Below, piece by piece: positions 11,316 to 20,921 of a stretch of 64,000 bases of DNA. Below the pieces are notes generated by a model, which saw only the letters and a program-made list of their open reading frames with translations, ran no database searches and was not told where the DNA came from. This DNA comes from Pleodorina starrii (taxonomy: Eukaryota > Chlorophyta > Chlorophyceae > Chlamydomonadales > Volvocaceae), in NCBI GenBank assembly GCA_030267565.1, contig BRXU01000003.1, forward strand, positions 1,596,001 through 1,660,000, read 5' to 3'. The translations under genes and the position numbers were made by a program. Positions within the stretch are counted from its first letter, which is position 1, and each line of letters starts with the position of its first letter.

Positions 11316-11481
11316 TGTGTTACAAGTATAGTTCTGTTAGAGGTATACCTTTGGCTTTTCGCGTTGACTTTTGGTCTCTGTTGTACTGGGTCAATGTTGC
11401 GACGTATGCCTCTGTCCGAGGCATCCCTCTGTCGTGCTGATCCCGCTGTGCCCATTATTTGTTACCGGGAGACCTAGCTGC
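11316..11481 (-). repeat. Right terminal inverted repeat of the nested transposon
   Basis: It is the reverse complement of 9705-9870 and ends GGGAGACCTAGCTGC. It is followed directly by the 8-bp target copy AAAACCAG. Confidence 0.9.
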
Positions 11482-14268
11482 AAAACCAGTTTGGCAGTCT
11501 CCATGGACCGAGGCCGAGGTCAAACCAACACCTCTCGGCCTATAATTAATTCCAGAAGATTCATCGTTCCTTAAGGTGGGATTCTGACATGACGGCGTGA
11601 AATGAATCTTCGTTTCGGCAAGCAACCAACTATGTTTGCATTGCGAACATTCTTCCCGCGACCACACCACAGCAGCTCTGCTTGCCGGTCCGATCGTCTT
11701 GACGCATATTGCTATTACAAAGGTTGCAAGGTGCAAACCATGAGGGGCAAAATGCTGGTTGTTGGACGCCAAGCCGCCGATGCACGCACGATGCAGCGGT
11801 CTTCTGCGGGCCGCCCAACAAGTCCAGTCGGCAACCTAGGGGATGGACTTCTACGTTCCCTGTCCTAATGTTAAAGCAGTCAAGCCTCCTCTACGGCGAA
11901 TACCTCGTCGGCAACTGCACGTCGTCGCAACCCTCGCAAACAGTTCCGCTGTCCTTCTATTGGCAAGTCAGCCTGCGTGATGTGTAAATGATACACTCCA
12001 TACACTCCATATCTACTGTCATGTAACTTCAGCCAATGCGCTGGCCGGAAGAGTTGCACAGTGCCGAGACGGCGCGCGATGCTAAACATGGGTCGGATTG
12101 CTGAAGCCGCAGGCATTTCAGATATAAAGCTCTGGCTGCCTATCAGCAGGAATGTCGACACTCTCACAGTTGACGCCCTCGCCGCTCGCTTTGGAAATAC
12201 CGTATTTCGGTCGATGCGCACATGCGCTCATGCACCCGACGGGATGACGCGCTTCGCGCGGCGCCGGCAGGCCTTCCTAACGACTCGGCTAGCAGGCATT
12301 TCGGGAAAAAGCTCTGGCTGTCTATCAGCAGGAATGTCGACACTCTCACACTTCACGCCCTCGCTGCCCTAGCACTCAACTTAACCCGTACGGATTTAGT
12401 GGGGCCCCGCCCTTTTTCCGGCTTCAAGGAAGCCGACACCAACCCCTTGTCGCGCGATGTCTCACAATCAGCGGCTGCAGCTGCTGTGCCTGACGGCGGC
12501 AAGCGGCAGCGTCGCCAACCTGGAGGTTGCCCTGGCCAATGCGGGATTTGATCTTCGGTGTGTGCTGCTCGAGGCCGCCGCAGCCGCTGGACAGCTCGAC
12601 ATGTGCAAGGTGCTGCGTGCCCGCGGCTGCCCCTGGGATACTTGTCTGAAAGCCGCGGCGAAGGCCGGCCACCGGCACGTGTGCGAGTGGCTGTTGGCCA
12701 GCGGCTGCCCCTTCCACTCGGACAACGTTTACAGTGCTGCCTGGAGCGGGCAGGAGGACCTTATGCAGTGGCTGCTGACGGAGTTGCAGGGCCGTCCCAA
12801 CAACGGTGTGTATTCTGTCCGCTGGCAATTGTTGGAGGCCGCGGCGGGGGGGTTGAGCCTGGCGGCGCTGCAGCGGCTGTGGGAGCAGCTCATGGCAGGG
12901 CGCCACGGCAGCAAACTGCAGGAGCGGCTTGAGCAGCTAGATGAGGAGGATCGGGGTGCCATCGTGGCGGCCGCGGCCCGCAGCACCACGTCCGATTGGC
13001 AGGCCAAAGTGGAGTGGCTGGAGGGGCTGGGCTACCCCCGCACGGCTCGGGCGTGCAAGTCCGCTGTTGAAGCTGGTGACGATGATGCAGTGGTGGCGCG
13101 TCTGCAGTGGCTGCGCGGCCGGGCCTACCCCCTGGAGGCGAAGGTGATGAACACTGCGGACGCTGCGGTCAGTGCCGGCAATCTTGCCGCCCTGCGTTTC
13201 CTGGTGGAGCAAGCGGGGGTGCGGCCCACCGGCAATCTGCTACCCGTGACGGAAGCAGCCCGCAAGGGCCACCTGGCCGTACTGCAGTACCTGCACGCCC
13301 GTTTTGTTGCGGAACAGGCGGCCCCGGCGGGTCACCTGCCAATCGTGTCCTGGGCGGTGGAGGTCCTGGGCCTCGCACCCGCTGACGACAAAGATGACTT
13401 GCTCGACAGCGCGGCGGGGAGCTGCAACCTTGAGCTGATGACCTGGCTTCACGCCCGCGGCTGGGCCTTCGGCCGCTGGGCCATCCCCAGCGGCGCCAGG
13501 AGCGGCTGCGAAGAGGCGCTGGAGTGGCTGGTGGAGCGGGGCTGCCCCTTCCCGGTGGGTGTCGCCGTCCTCGTTTGTCACCACCACATGTACGATGCAC
13601 TCCCTGTGGCCCACCAGTTGTGGCCCAACGGTGGTTCACTTGGCATGCACTGTGCCCAGCCAGTTTGCTCGGCTGGTCCTGTAGATGCGTGTGCCGGGCC
13701 ACTGCGTGTCGTACATCGAGCTGCTCCAGACGTTCTTCACGGCGTCGATGTCGTGTTCAGATTCGCATGTGCGCCTTCCGGGACAGTGTCACTGTCTGCC
13801 AAGCTGCGACGCCGGGACAAATGTGCAGCGCCGGGAAACTCCGCTGCCGGGGTGCTAGGCTGTGAGGCTGCATGGGGTTGCACCGCCCCTGATTGTTCAA
13901 CCGCCCGTCCCTGCATTTATGTGTGTATTCAAATATTGTATGTTCCTTGGCGGCCCCAGCTCGATGGCCGAGTTTACTACGATGCCGCCTGCGGTGGTGA
14001 TCTGGCGATGCTCCGCTGCCTGCGCCGGCTGGGTTGCCCCTGGGGGCCGCCGGGGAAGCTGCTGGCGGACTGCATCCGCATCAGCAGCGGGGTCTCCGTC
14101 GCCGTGCTGCAGTGCCTGCTGGATTTGGGCTTCCCCGAAATGGACTGGGATGCTGCGGTCAAGTTGGTGGAGGGCTGGGAGCCCCGGGAGGAGCACTTCA
14201 CGGCGCTGCTGGCATGGCTGGGTGAGCAGCGGCGGCGGCGGCGGTCGCCTGAGGCCCAAGGGGCCTAG

Positions 14269-14800
14269 CTCGCGGCAGCAACGAACAGCGGCGGCAGACT
14301 TGCTTTGCCCTGGAGGCGATGTCTTGCCTTGTAGCGTGGGCATGGGTTTGAGGTTGTGCATGCCGGCCGCACACGTGTGTGCTGCACTGGTGGACGTGGT
14401 TCACACCGCACTTGGCAGCTCCGATAAGAGCAGGACTCGACAAGTTCGGTTCTGCCTTCGCTGTACTGCATTAGGGACAGCGCTGCAGGGCCCTCGTCTA
14501 GGGAGGCAGCCGAGTGCTGCAAGGCATGGCAACTGCAGTCGGCAGGGCTGCATTACCGCATTACGTCGCACCACGCCACGTTGCTGGTACGTTACGCCGC
14601 GCCACGGTTCGCCACGTCCGGCCACGTCGTCGCGGCACACCGGTCATCTTGGCTGTCGGGCGACGTACGGTGCTGAAACCATGGGGGGTTGCATGGCGCA
14701 CGTAGTGTACGTTTGCTGGGTGCGGGGATGCTGCGGGCAGGGTGCAGTGTGGGGCAGCTGTGGGGCGGCTATCCAGTGCACAGATGGCGGAGACTGCGAA
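14269..14800. repeat. Downstream module of unit B
   Basis: The same landmarks follow as in unit A, including the GATAAGAGCAGGACTCGAC core near 14425 and GTAGTGTACGTTTGCTGGG near 14703. The proximal part has a deletion compared with A: the stop is followed almost at once by a second copy of GGAGGCGATGTCTTGCC. No gene is supported. Confidence 0.7.
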
Positions 14801-15240
14801 TGAAGGGCACGTGCACCGCTGCCGCCCTCCCCCCACCGCCGCCATACATGGAACCAACATGGAACAAATGCCAAACGCCGAACTAAACCCGCCAAGATGG
14901 GCCTCGAGGATGGATGGATGGACGGATGGATGTGAGAATGGCATGAATTAGTGAAGTGGGTGGGCGGATGGGCGGACGGCTGCAAAGCATGGGTGTGTGT
15001 GTCATGCTGGCCAGAAATGTTTGTCATCATCACTATCAGAAGCGCATACGATGCGTACGGCACGTAAATCATGTGTGGGCCGCCGGCTGCTGGCCTGCCG
15101 GTTGATGTTACCGCCGCGGGCCACAAGGGGCTGCAGGCGCACCGCCGCCGTCCGCGGCGAGAACGAGCTGATCGATAAACCGTTTCAATCGGGGACCTTT
15201 TGGCGAATCGTGAGACCCTGGGGCCCCGGCTCGAATTGTT
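14801..15240. repeat. Mosaic of shared unit blocks
   Basis: It holds the GATGGATGG short repeat near 14910, a GATACGATGCGTACGGCACG piece of the tail block, and a block (GGGCCGCCGGCTGCTGGCCT to CGAATCGTGAGACC) that recurs near 37945-38095 and partly near 24770. No ORF is convincing. Confidence 0.55.
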
Positions 15241-16500
15241 GACTTAGCTGCGACGGAGCGTAGCGATCGGAGTCTCTAAGTCTGGTTCTGTGCGACTGTC
15301 GTACAACCAGTAATCAAGCGGTGCGCTTATTATGTCTCCGCTCCTTCGTTACAGGCATTCTGCCTTTCACTCAGTAGAGCTTCAGCTTTTCATAGCTGTT
15401 AGTTCCCCGCCCGCCTCCCTCGAATGACTCGACACCACGCCCGTCTGTCCGCTCCCGCCCAGACACCTCCGCCATCGGCTCGGCCATCGGCGCCGGCTGA
15501 AGGCCGGGCCCGGCGACCTTTGGCGGGGCTGGGGCCTGGAAGTTCTTGTCTGGGTGTGGTTGTGCGGTGGGTGGCGAGGCTTGGGGGGTTCGCTCGGGGT
15601 TTTCGCCGGCCTCAGGCCCGGTGTGGCCGTCCTCTGACGGGGCGGTGGTTCGGGTGCACGGTTGCTGCAGTGGTGGCAGGTCGGTTGCGTGCGGTTGCGA
15701 GTTCGGGATAGCGCCGCGGGGTGTGGTTTTTGTGTGGGGTGGCCGCGTGTTCGGCAGGTGGCCCCTCCTTCCCGCCTAATCAACTTACACCCGCAGCTCT
15801 GTATCACCATTGCTTGCGGGCACGAGGCTTTCTCCCCCCCCCCCTCGGTGCACCACACCGGCGCCGGCCTGATTTCTTTGTCGCGCGTTCGGCAGATCGG
15901 CACGGTCTTGCGCAGCAACCACAGCCAGCATGCGGCGGCGGCGAGCCTTGAACCTGCAGCACAGCCATCTGGGCCGATCTAGACCTGTAGATCGCTTGTC
16001 TCCCACACACACTCCGGCCGGCCGCCTCTCCGGCCACAAACAAAGCGCTGCCGGATTTCCGGTCAGCGAAGATCGTCTCTCCTCGCCCCAGGTACCGTTA
16101 TGTCATTTCCGGTCATCGTGTCCAGTATGGTAGGCAGTTGTGCAGGGGGGGGGCACACGGCAGCGCGGTTGCAGCGCCGGTACAGCGCCGGTACAGCGCC
16201 GGTACAATCGGCAGCTGGCACAACAACGCAGCGCTGGCACAGGCACAACCCCACAAAACCAAGAAAATACATAAATGCATATCCGATGTCCCCACCCACC
16301 CCACCCACCCACACAGTCCACACATGTCCAGGAGCTCCATTCCACCGCCATCCCATCCCCCCCCCCACCGCTCAAGCGACCACCCAGCCAGTCGGGGCCG
16401 GCGCCTCCATGCCGGTAACCACACCGGCCGCAGGGGTCAAGCGGCCCCACGTGCCAGGACCTGGCCGCAGAGGGTGCATCCCCCTGCCAAGGGCAGGGGG
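15241..16500. other. Interval B-C unique segment, no supported gene
   Basis: I see no second copy of this stretch in the window. A 178-codon minus-strand ORF (15382-15918) and a plus-strand ORF over the same bases are both Pro/Arg-rich, and I cannot separate them from GC-driven openness. There is a threefold GCGCCGGTACA repeat at about 16172-16205 and C-rich CCACCC runs near 16290. I find no gene I would defend. Confidence 0.45.
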
Positions 16501-17222
16501 AGGTGCCATCATGGTCGCAGCCACAGCTCCGAAGAATCCCGCGCTTTGAAATGAGGGGGACCATTCCGTGTCTTCTGTGAAGGAGAAAGCGGGAGCGAAG
16601 CGACATGCCGCAACCTCCCGCTCCGCACCGCACCGTCCACCAACCACCAGGGGAACACGGACACACACACACGGCGCCAAACCAAAAATAACCACCATCA
16701 ATCAGGATGACAACCACCAACTTCCAACCACCGCCTTACCGGTATCAGGCCCAAGGTCTGTGCTGGCAGTTGGGCTATCCGTTTCCGCATCGCCGGTTCA
16801 AACTGATATGACACATTGGTACGATTCCCCAAGGGGCACACAGCCACACAAACACACAGGCGCGCGTGTGTGCGCGTGCGTGTGTGTGTTTTCTCGCTCC
16901 GCAGTTCGTGGTCGTACGATATGCCGTACGGCGTCCGCCGTACAAATGCTCGGCTCAGTGCTCTGCCCCCCACACAGCGGCCCGGGGGGCAGTCCAATGG
17001 CACGAAGCGCGGGAAGCCGAGGCCTGTACGGCCATCCCGCATCGGTGAAACAGTGACAACAGGCAGTGACGGCAGTGACAACCGGGAGTGGCAGCAGCTG
17101 CCGTATAAGGCTGCAGCCGCAGCGACATCAGCCGCAGCCGTAGCGGCGAGGCGGCCGAAGGAAAATGTCTCCACGGACTGCTTGACAGCACCCCTCTGAT
17201 CTCGAGCCCTACCAGCTCGCTG
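16501..17222. repeat. Shared block V (interval B-C copy)
   Basis: The block recurs at about 31080-31870, 48400-49130 and 60780-61320. It contains PPPYRYQAQGLRWQLGYPF in a plus frame, a GT-rich stretch, a CTCGCTCCGCAG acceptor-like site, and a downstream open stretch reading VGQTVTTSSDGSDNREW. This looks like two old exons of a host or transposon gene, but the frames differ between copies. I do not assign a product. Confidence 0.5.
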
Positions 17223-17230
17223 CCCGACTC

Positions 17231-18426
17231 TCCCTCCCTCCCTCCCTCCCTCCCTCCCTCCCTCCCTCCCTCCCTCCCTCCCTCCCTCCCTCCCTCCCTC
17301 CCTCCCTCCCTCCCTCCCTCCCTCCCTCCCTCCCTCCCTCCCTCCCTCCCTCCCTCCCTCCCTCCCTCCCTCCCTCCCTCCCTCCCTCCCTCCCTCCCTC
17401 CCTCCCTCCCTCCCTCCCTCCCTCCCTCCCTCCCTCCCTCCCTCCCTCCCTCCCTCCCTCCCTCCCTCCCTCCCTCCCTCCCTCCCTCCCTCCCTCCCTC
17501 CCTCCCTCCCTCCCTCCCTCCCTCCCTCCCTCCCTCCCTCCCTCCCTCCCTCCCTCCCTCCCTCCCTCCCTCCCTCCCTCCCTCCCTCCCTCCCTCCCTC
17601 CCTCCCTCCCTCCCTCCCTCCCTCCCTCCCTCCCTCCCTCCCTCCCTCCCTCCCTCCCTCCCTCCCTCCCTCCCTCCCTCCCTCCCTCCCTCCCTCCCTC
17701 CCTCCCTCCCTCCCTCCCTCCCTCCCTCCCTCCCTCCCTCCCTCCCTCCCTCCCTCCCTCCCTCCCTCCCTCCCTCCCTCCCTCCCTCCCTCCCTCCCTC
17801 CCTCCCTCCCTCCCTCCCTCCCTCCCTCCCTCCCTCCCTCCCTCCCTCCCTCCCTCCCTCCCTCCCTCCCTCCCTCCCTCCCTCCCTCCCTCCCTCCCTC
17901 CCTCCCTCCCTCCCTCCCTCCCTCCCTCCCTCCCTCCCTCCCTCCCTCCCTCCCTCCCTCCCTCCCTCCCTCCCTCCCTCCCTCCCTCCCTCCCTCCCTC
18001 CCTCCCTCCCTCCCTCCCTCCCTCCCTCCCTCCCTCCCTCCCTCCCTCCCTCCCTCCCTCCCTCCCTCCCTCCCTCCCTCCCTCCCTCCCTCCCTCCCTC
18101 CCTCCCTCCCTCCCTCCCTCCCTCCCTCCCTCCCTCCCTCCCTCCCTCCCTCCCTCCCTCCCTCCCTCCCTCCCTCCCTCCCTCCCTCCCTCCCTCCCTC
18201 CCTCCCTCCCTCCCTCCCTCCCTCCCTCCCTCCCTCCCTCCCTCCCTCCCTCCCTCCCTCCCTCCCTCCCTCCCTCCCTCCCTCCCTCCCTCCCTCCCTC
18301 CCTCCCTCCCTCCCTCCCTCCCTCCCTCCCTCCCTCCCTCCCTCCCTCCCTCCCTCCCTCCCTCCCTCCCTCCCTCCCTCCCTCCCTCCCTCCCTCCCTC
18401 CCTCCCTCCCTCCCTCCCTCCCTCCC
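17231..18426. repeat. Pure (CCCT)n tetranucleotide array, about 1.2 kb
   Basis: Roughly 299 copies of CCCT run without a single interruption that I can see. The paralogous positions in other units have only 3-4 copies, followed by CCCG variants (about 31893-31910 and 49153-49172). The minus-strand reading is a (GREG)n artefact open in two frames. Confidence 0.97.
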
Positions 18427-19563
18427 CGGCCCCCTGCTCCCGCGCCCCTCCTTCCGCACCCTCCCACCAAAGCCCCCGCAGGAAACATTCTGGGCGCAGA
18501 CAACACCACCCAAAAAGCTGGCGGGCGTCTTGCTCGTAAGCCGCAACCCGCCAGGGTGCATTCCCTCCTCATGAACAGAAACACGAAAAATGCGCGACCC
18601 AAATGTGGTCAGAAAACGTCGCACCGCACCGCACCGATTCCCAAAACTCGACAGGGACCGCGGCGCCCGCCATCCATTGTGATGGTTGGCGGTCGGTCGG
18701 CACCGCCAGTTGCTGACCGTGTGAGCATGTGTGTGCGGGACGTGCGCATGCGTGCGGAGGATGCGTGCACATGTGCACGCACCTGCCCCGTCCACCTGTC
18801 TGTCTGCCTGCCTGTTAGTTGCTCCTCATGCCACCTGGTGTTATGTTATGGGTCATCTCTTCGTTTGAGCAGCATGCGCCCCTCCCAGCCCCACCTCACC
18901 TCACCTCGCCACGCCTTGAGGTGGGGGAGATGTGCGCCCGTCTCCGCTCTCAGCCCCGTCCCCGCCCCCGTGCTTTCGGAGCTGCCCCGGGGGTTGGTAA
19001 GGTAAGGGAGGGGGGACCGGATCCCCATACCCTGCAACAAAAGAACGGATGCGCCGCCTGCCATGCCTCTGACCGCACCGACTGCGGATACGGCAGTTGC
19101 CTCCGCCACCTCAGAGGCAGTCCGCTTGCAGAGCCTTCCGACTCCAACGCACTTTCCAACCCACACTGCCGTCCCCCCGCCTCTACTTACCCCTACCCCC
19201 CCAAACAATGCCACCAAACTCGCTCGCCCGCTCGCTCGCTCGTTCCCTCACTCAGTCGCCCCACTCGCTCAGTCGTATCGCGCAATCGCTCGCAGTCGTT
19301 CGACAGAGTCGTTCATGCCAAGTCGATTCCCGAATCATCGCATTCGCGTTCGTGAACCCTTCCCCCCCTTCCCCACGCCCTGTCCAGATCTGACCTGACC
19401 TGAGACCCGGCCTCCTCGTTCGCCATTCCGCGGCCCGTCGCTCGGCCTCCTTCACGGGACCTAATCCGGGCACCTGTCCGCAAGCTGTGTGAAAGCAACA
19501 ACTGGTGGTGGTGTCAATGCCGGTGCTGGTTTCAGCGCTGGACTGCTGGCCCCCTTCCTGGCG
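18427..19563. repeat. Shared blocks W and X (interval B-C copy)
   Basis: Block W carries GCGCCCCTCCTTCCGC, AAGCTGGCGGGCG and a TGTGAGCATGTGTGTGCGGG repeat. Block X carries CTTTCGGAGCTGCCCCGGG, TTTCCAACCCACACTGCC, GCTCGCTCGTTCCCTCACTC and GACCTGACCTGAGACCCGG. Copies of both lie at about 31970-32990, 49240-50510 and 61550-62520; part of X is at 43300-43620. The X/W boundary has CTGT/CCTG short repeats of different length in each copy. No coding sequence is supported. Confidence 0.6.
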
Positions 19564-19894
19564 TTTTCATGAGTAGTTGCCTTACCGCTTGAAGACGGGG
19601 ATGGAGTCGGGTACCTGCGAGCAGAAGAGTATGCTTGCTTCCGTGGGAGGAGGCGAGCCTGGTAACCGACTGCGCTATCTGCCGCGGGGCGGTGTAATGG
19701 GCAGAAGACGCAGCGGAAACCTGTCAGTACTGACTAAATGAACTCGCGAAATTGCTCTTTCCGTCGCGCTCAGCGCGACTTGCACTTCGCTCTCACCGGT
19801 ACGGCCAGGCCGTACCGCCAACGAACAGCCGAGAACGCTCTCGGCAAATACACAGAAAACCTTGGTTTTCTTCGTTTCACTCAGAAAACCTTCA
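19564..19894. mobile_element. 331-bp insertion with a cluster of perfect hairpins
   Basis: Other units read CCCTTCCTGGCGATGCCTGACAC without a break; here this sequence is interrupted between GGCG and ATGCC. The insert ends are weakly inverted (GTTTTCATGAGT versus GGTTTTCTGAGT). Four perfect stem-loops follow one another: 19763-19779 (7-bp stem), 19798-19816 (9-bp stem, 1-nt loop), 19828-19845 (7-bp stem) and 19854-19871 (8-bp stem, 2-nt loop). No ORF is supported. It could be a MITE-like element or a piece of palindrome-rich organelle DNA. Confidence 0.6.
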
Positions 19895-20226
19895 GATGCC
19901 TGACACTGCGGATGAACGCGCACAGCAGCTGTTGGACGAAGAGGATGAGGACGGGGAAGGGGAGGGGGAGGCAAAAGTACAGCGAGAGAACAACGAAAAT
20001 CGCGAAGGGAGGGAGGGATCTCAGAGGCGGAGGGGGAGGAGCGCTGACAGATGGAGGAAGAGAAGGGGGAGGTGAAAGCGTGAGGGAGGTGGTGAGATCA
20101 GAAAGCCGCAGCAAGCGATTTGCGAGTCGAGACTCGGCACGTCGGCAGTGACGCCGGCGAATTCGATGCACTGGCGGGATTCCCAAGCACCGGCAGTGCG
20201 GGTACCATGCTGACCGTTTAGAGGTT
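19895..20226 (+). pseudogene. Recurrent acidic gene fragment (interval B-C copy)
   Basis: The reading MPDTADERAQQLLDEEDEDG continues into Glu/Gly-rich sequence and then, in other frames, a helical Lys/Glu/Arg stretch. Before the hairpin insert the same exon reads GVNAGAGFSAGLLAPFLA (with one stop-prone variant). Copies lie at about 32990-33190, 38700-38828, 43620-43760 and 50515-50660. Several copies have GGTAAGC right after the acidic run, which looks like a splice donor. I read this as an exon of an unknown gene carried along in the duplicated unit. Confidence 0.45.
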
Positions 20227-20489
20227 CGTGTGTGTGTGTGTGTGTGTGTGTGTTGGGGTGTGTGTGTTGGGGGGGGGGTGTATTGGGGTTGTTACAGTGG
20301 GGTCCAGACTGAAGAAGTGTAGAGCCAATGGGCCAGCTGGCCGTGCACTGCACCGGAGGCGACCAGGGCAGCCGAGGCACCCATCCAGAGCTGACAGCAC
20401 GAGTCACCCAGACAGGGACGAGCAAGCCCGCGGGGGGGAAAGACTCAGAAAACCGCAACCACGGGGGAATTCGCCACGAGTCTTGACCT
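20227..20489. repeat. GT microsatellite and adjoining shared block
   Basis: (GT)n and TGTTGGGG runs occupy about 20227-20285. A shared block with TTACAGTGGGGTCCAGACTG and GCAGCCGAGGCACCCATCC follows. Counterparts lie near 33412, 44010 and 50915 with different GT lengths. Confidence 0.7.
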
Positions 20490-20921
20490 TTAATCGGCAG
20501 CCGGGTTCCCATGCGAGGTCTGATTCGGTCCCTGGACAGCACCTGGACCGGCTGATAACCTATCTAGGTCCACACCGCAGCCATCGACGAAAGCCCGTGA
20601 GGAGTCTCGGAGCGCGGGCAGGGTATCCAGGCGTGTGGCCTTCATGTCCCAGGGAAGCGGGAAGGGAAATGGTGGTCATCAATTCAACGTCCGCCGTACG
20701 GAATCCGGATCTACAAATCAAAATTGCCACGGAGCAAGCTTAGGAAAACAACACTTTTTCGATCGATGACCAGCTTACCTTTTTGGATAAATTCTTGGGC
20801 CTTCTGCTCACGCCAAGCCTTGCGGAAGGCCGCTTGGTCCATCTTACAACTTCGGCATCATGCTATCGCATACAGGCGCAGGAGTCCTTGAGCGTACGTT
20901 TGAATGATAAAAGGGCAAAAA
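20490..20921 (+). promoter_or_regulatory. Conserved 5' module of copy C
   Basis: It begins with GGCAGCCGGGTTCCCATGCG and lacks the CCACGTGGAGC part seen in B. It retains TAACCTATCTAGGTCCACAC, the GCCTTGCGGAAGGC inverted repeat (about 20817-20830) and GAATGATAAAAGGGCAAAAA just before the ATG. Role is inferred from position. Confidence 0.55.

Larger units (their letters stand above)
9705..11481 (-). mobile_element. Nested DNA transposon with 166-bp TIRs, KDZ-like
   Basis: The terminal inverted repeats 9705-9870 and 11316-11481 match over 166 bp with one mismatch that I can find. They start GCAGCTAGGTCTCCCGGTAA. Flanking 8-mers AAAACCCC (9697-9704) and AAAACCAG (11482-11489) agree at 6 of 8 positions. 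The other copy of the host element, on its minus strand near 56600, has the single uninterrupted site CAAACCAG, so this is a true insertion with an 8-bp target duplication. It carries one ORF on the minus strand that resembles the N-terminal part of KDZ transposases. No catalytic core is present, so it is a deletion derivative. An 8-bp duplication also fits hAT elements. Confidence 0.82.
9502..12450. mobile_element. GGGCGGGGCCCC-ended transposable element inserted in copy B exon 1
   Basis: The element interrupts the conserved coding string between GGGCGCTTTT and CGCGCGATGTCTCAC. Its left end begins GGGCGGGGCCCCAGCGCG and folds back on itself. Its right end has GGGGCCCCGCCC followed by a conserved 38-bp tail ending AACCCCTTGT. 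A second copy in inverted orientation lies at about 55512-57029 with the same ends, which defines the element. Shared interior pieces include a segment reading MFALRTFFPR and MLVVGRQAA (about 11630-11790 here) and a tandemly doubled segment around 12110-12360 (CAGCAGGAATGTCGACACTC twice). No recognisable transposase is visible, so class and autonomy are unknown. A second transposon is nested inside it (9705-11481). Boundaries are good to a few bases. Confidence 0.75.
9277..14268 (+). pseudogene. Ankyrin-repeat copy B, split by a nested transposon
   Basis: The first 75 codons (9277-9501) carry the F-box-like segment with the LRLVDKTTSQQF helix. Coding sequence then runs into a mobile element (about 9502-12450) and resumes at 12451 (GCGCGATGTCTCACAATCAG), continuing to 13554. 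Intron 13555-13959 and exon 2 13960-14268 follow the family pattern. The downstream part is otherwise open, and the 405-bp intron itself happens to be stop-free in the coding frame. A short variant missing one ankyrin half-unit occurs near 13302 (LHARFVAEQAAPAGHL). Translation from the internal ATG at 12457 would give a protein without the F-box-like region; whether that is expressed is unknown. Confidence 0.85.

Noticed and set aside
15382..15918. 178-codon minus-strand Pro/Arg-rich ORF
   Set aside because: The opposite strand is also open, there is no recognisable domain and no second copy for comparison.
16698..18795. Two minus-strand ORFs with several hundred GREG repeats
   Set aside because: They are readings of the pure CCCT array; the flanking frames in sister units are not conserved.
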